The position numbers and the translations under genes are program-made. Below, piece after piece: positions 7,584 through 7,715 of a stretch of 7,715 nt of DNA (its first letter is position 1; every line of letters starts with the position of its first letter). This DNA comes from Dysgonamonadaceae bacterium (lineage in GTDB: Bacteria > Bacteroidota > Bacteroidia > Bacteroidales > Azobacteroidaceae), in assembly GCA_031284225.1 (NCBI GenBank), contig JAITAH010000301.1:1-7715 (forward strand). Reading direction: 5' to 3'. The notes under the pieces are model-generated. The model was not told the origin of the DNA, ran no database searches, and saw only the letters and a program-made list of their open reading frames with translations.

Positions 7584-7715
7584 AATTATTAAATTTAATA
7601 AATAAAAAATTGGTAAGCAAAAGTATGAAAACCATGAAAGAAAATGATGCCCTTTTTTGCCAAATATGGACACAAGAAAAGTATAAACAGGGAAAATACA
7701 ATTTTGGCGCAAATG
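7584..7715. other. Upstream non-coding leader of the SusC gene
   Basis: These 132 nt between the SusC start and the right edge are A/T-rich. The SusC frame stays open through most of it, but I consider the region non-coding leader and promoter. Apart from the TACTTTTG box it holds a direct repeat of TTTCAT (minus strand, 7634-7639 and 7625-7630, 9-nt period) touching that box. No Shine-Dalgarno sequence precedes the ATG, which is normal in this phylum. No regulator gene or other gene start is visible before the window ends. Confidence 0.5.
7618..7625 (-). promoter_or_regulatory. Candidate Bacteroidetes -7 promoter box for the operon
   Basis: The minus strand reads TACTTTTG, an exact match to the Bacteroidetes primary-sigma -7 consensus TAnnTTTG, ending 34 nt before the SusC ATG. 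It would give a 5' leader of roughly 25-30 nt. I see no TTTG at the expected -33 spacing, so this is a half-match. A near-match CATATTTG lies further upstream at 7661-7668. Confidence 0.45.

Noticed and set aside
7584..7712. Upstream extension of the SusC frame to an ATG at 7712 (43 extra residues)
   Set aside because: The ATG at 7583 begins a standard signal peptide (MQKHLLQKTK then a hydrophobic core and SSAAA). The extension would place a long hydrophobic, cysteine-containing leader ahead of it and covers the promoter-like box.

Overview
The window comes from a member of the Bacteroidota, most likely the order Bacteroidales. The evidence is a SusC/SusD outer-membrane uptake pair, lipoproteins of the Bacteroidales type, A-rich leaders without Shine-Dalgarno sites, and a Bacteroidetes-type -7 box (TACTTTTG) ahead of the first gene. 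I cannot place it to genus from the sequence.

Every real gene lies on the minus strand, and together they read as one transcription unit running right to left. The order is: a short promoter/leader region (7584-7715); a SusC-like TonB-dependent transporter (7583-4521, 1020 aa); a SusD-like substrate-binding lipoprotein (4495-2615, 626 aa); a small lipoprotein resembling the DUF5018-type proteins found beside SusC/SusD pairs (2579-2166, 137 aa); and a large secreted protein built of GLUG-like beta-helix modules (2152 to beyond base 1, 717 codons visible). The gaps are only 25, 35 and 13 nt, with no visible terminator. The last gene has no stop codon in the window, so it is cut by the left edge.

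The proposed working model is known for the first two proteins and inferred for the others. SusD sits as a lid on the SusC barrel, captures a ligand at the cell surface and passes it through the barrel with TonB energy. The small lipoprotein is probably a surface accessory. The GLUG protein has an ordinary signal peptidase I signal rather than a lipobox, so it is exported differently from its neighbours. No glycoside hydrolase, lyase, sulfatase, peptidase, sigma factor or sensor gene is present, so the substrate cannot be named.

The points most worth a second look are the internally duplicated GLUG protein, which is easily missed because its frame is open at the window edge, and short heptameric AATTAAN repeats filling two of the intergenic gaps. 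Otherwise this is a fairly typical SusCD-type locus. I see no CRISPR array, transposon, tRNA or rRNA.
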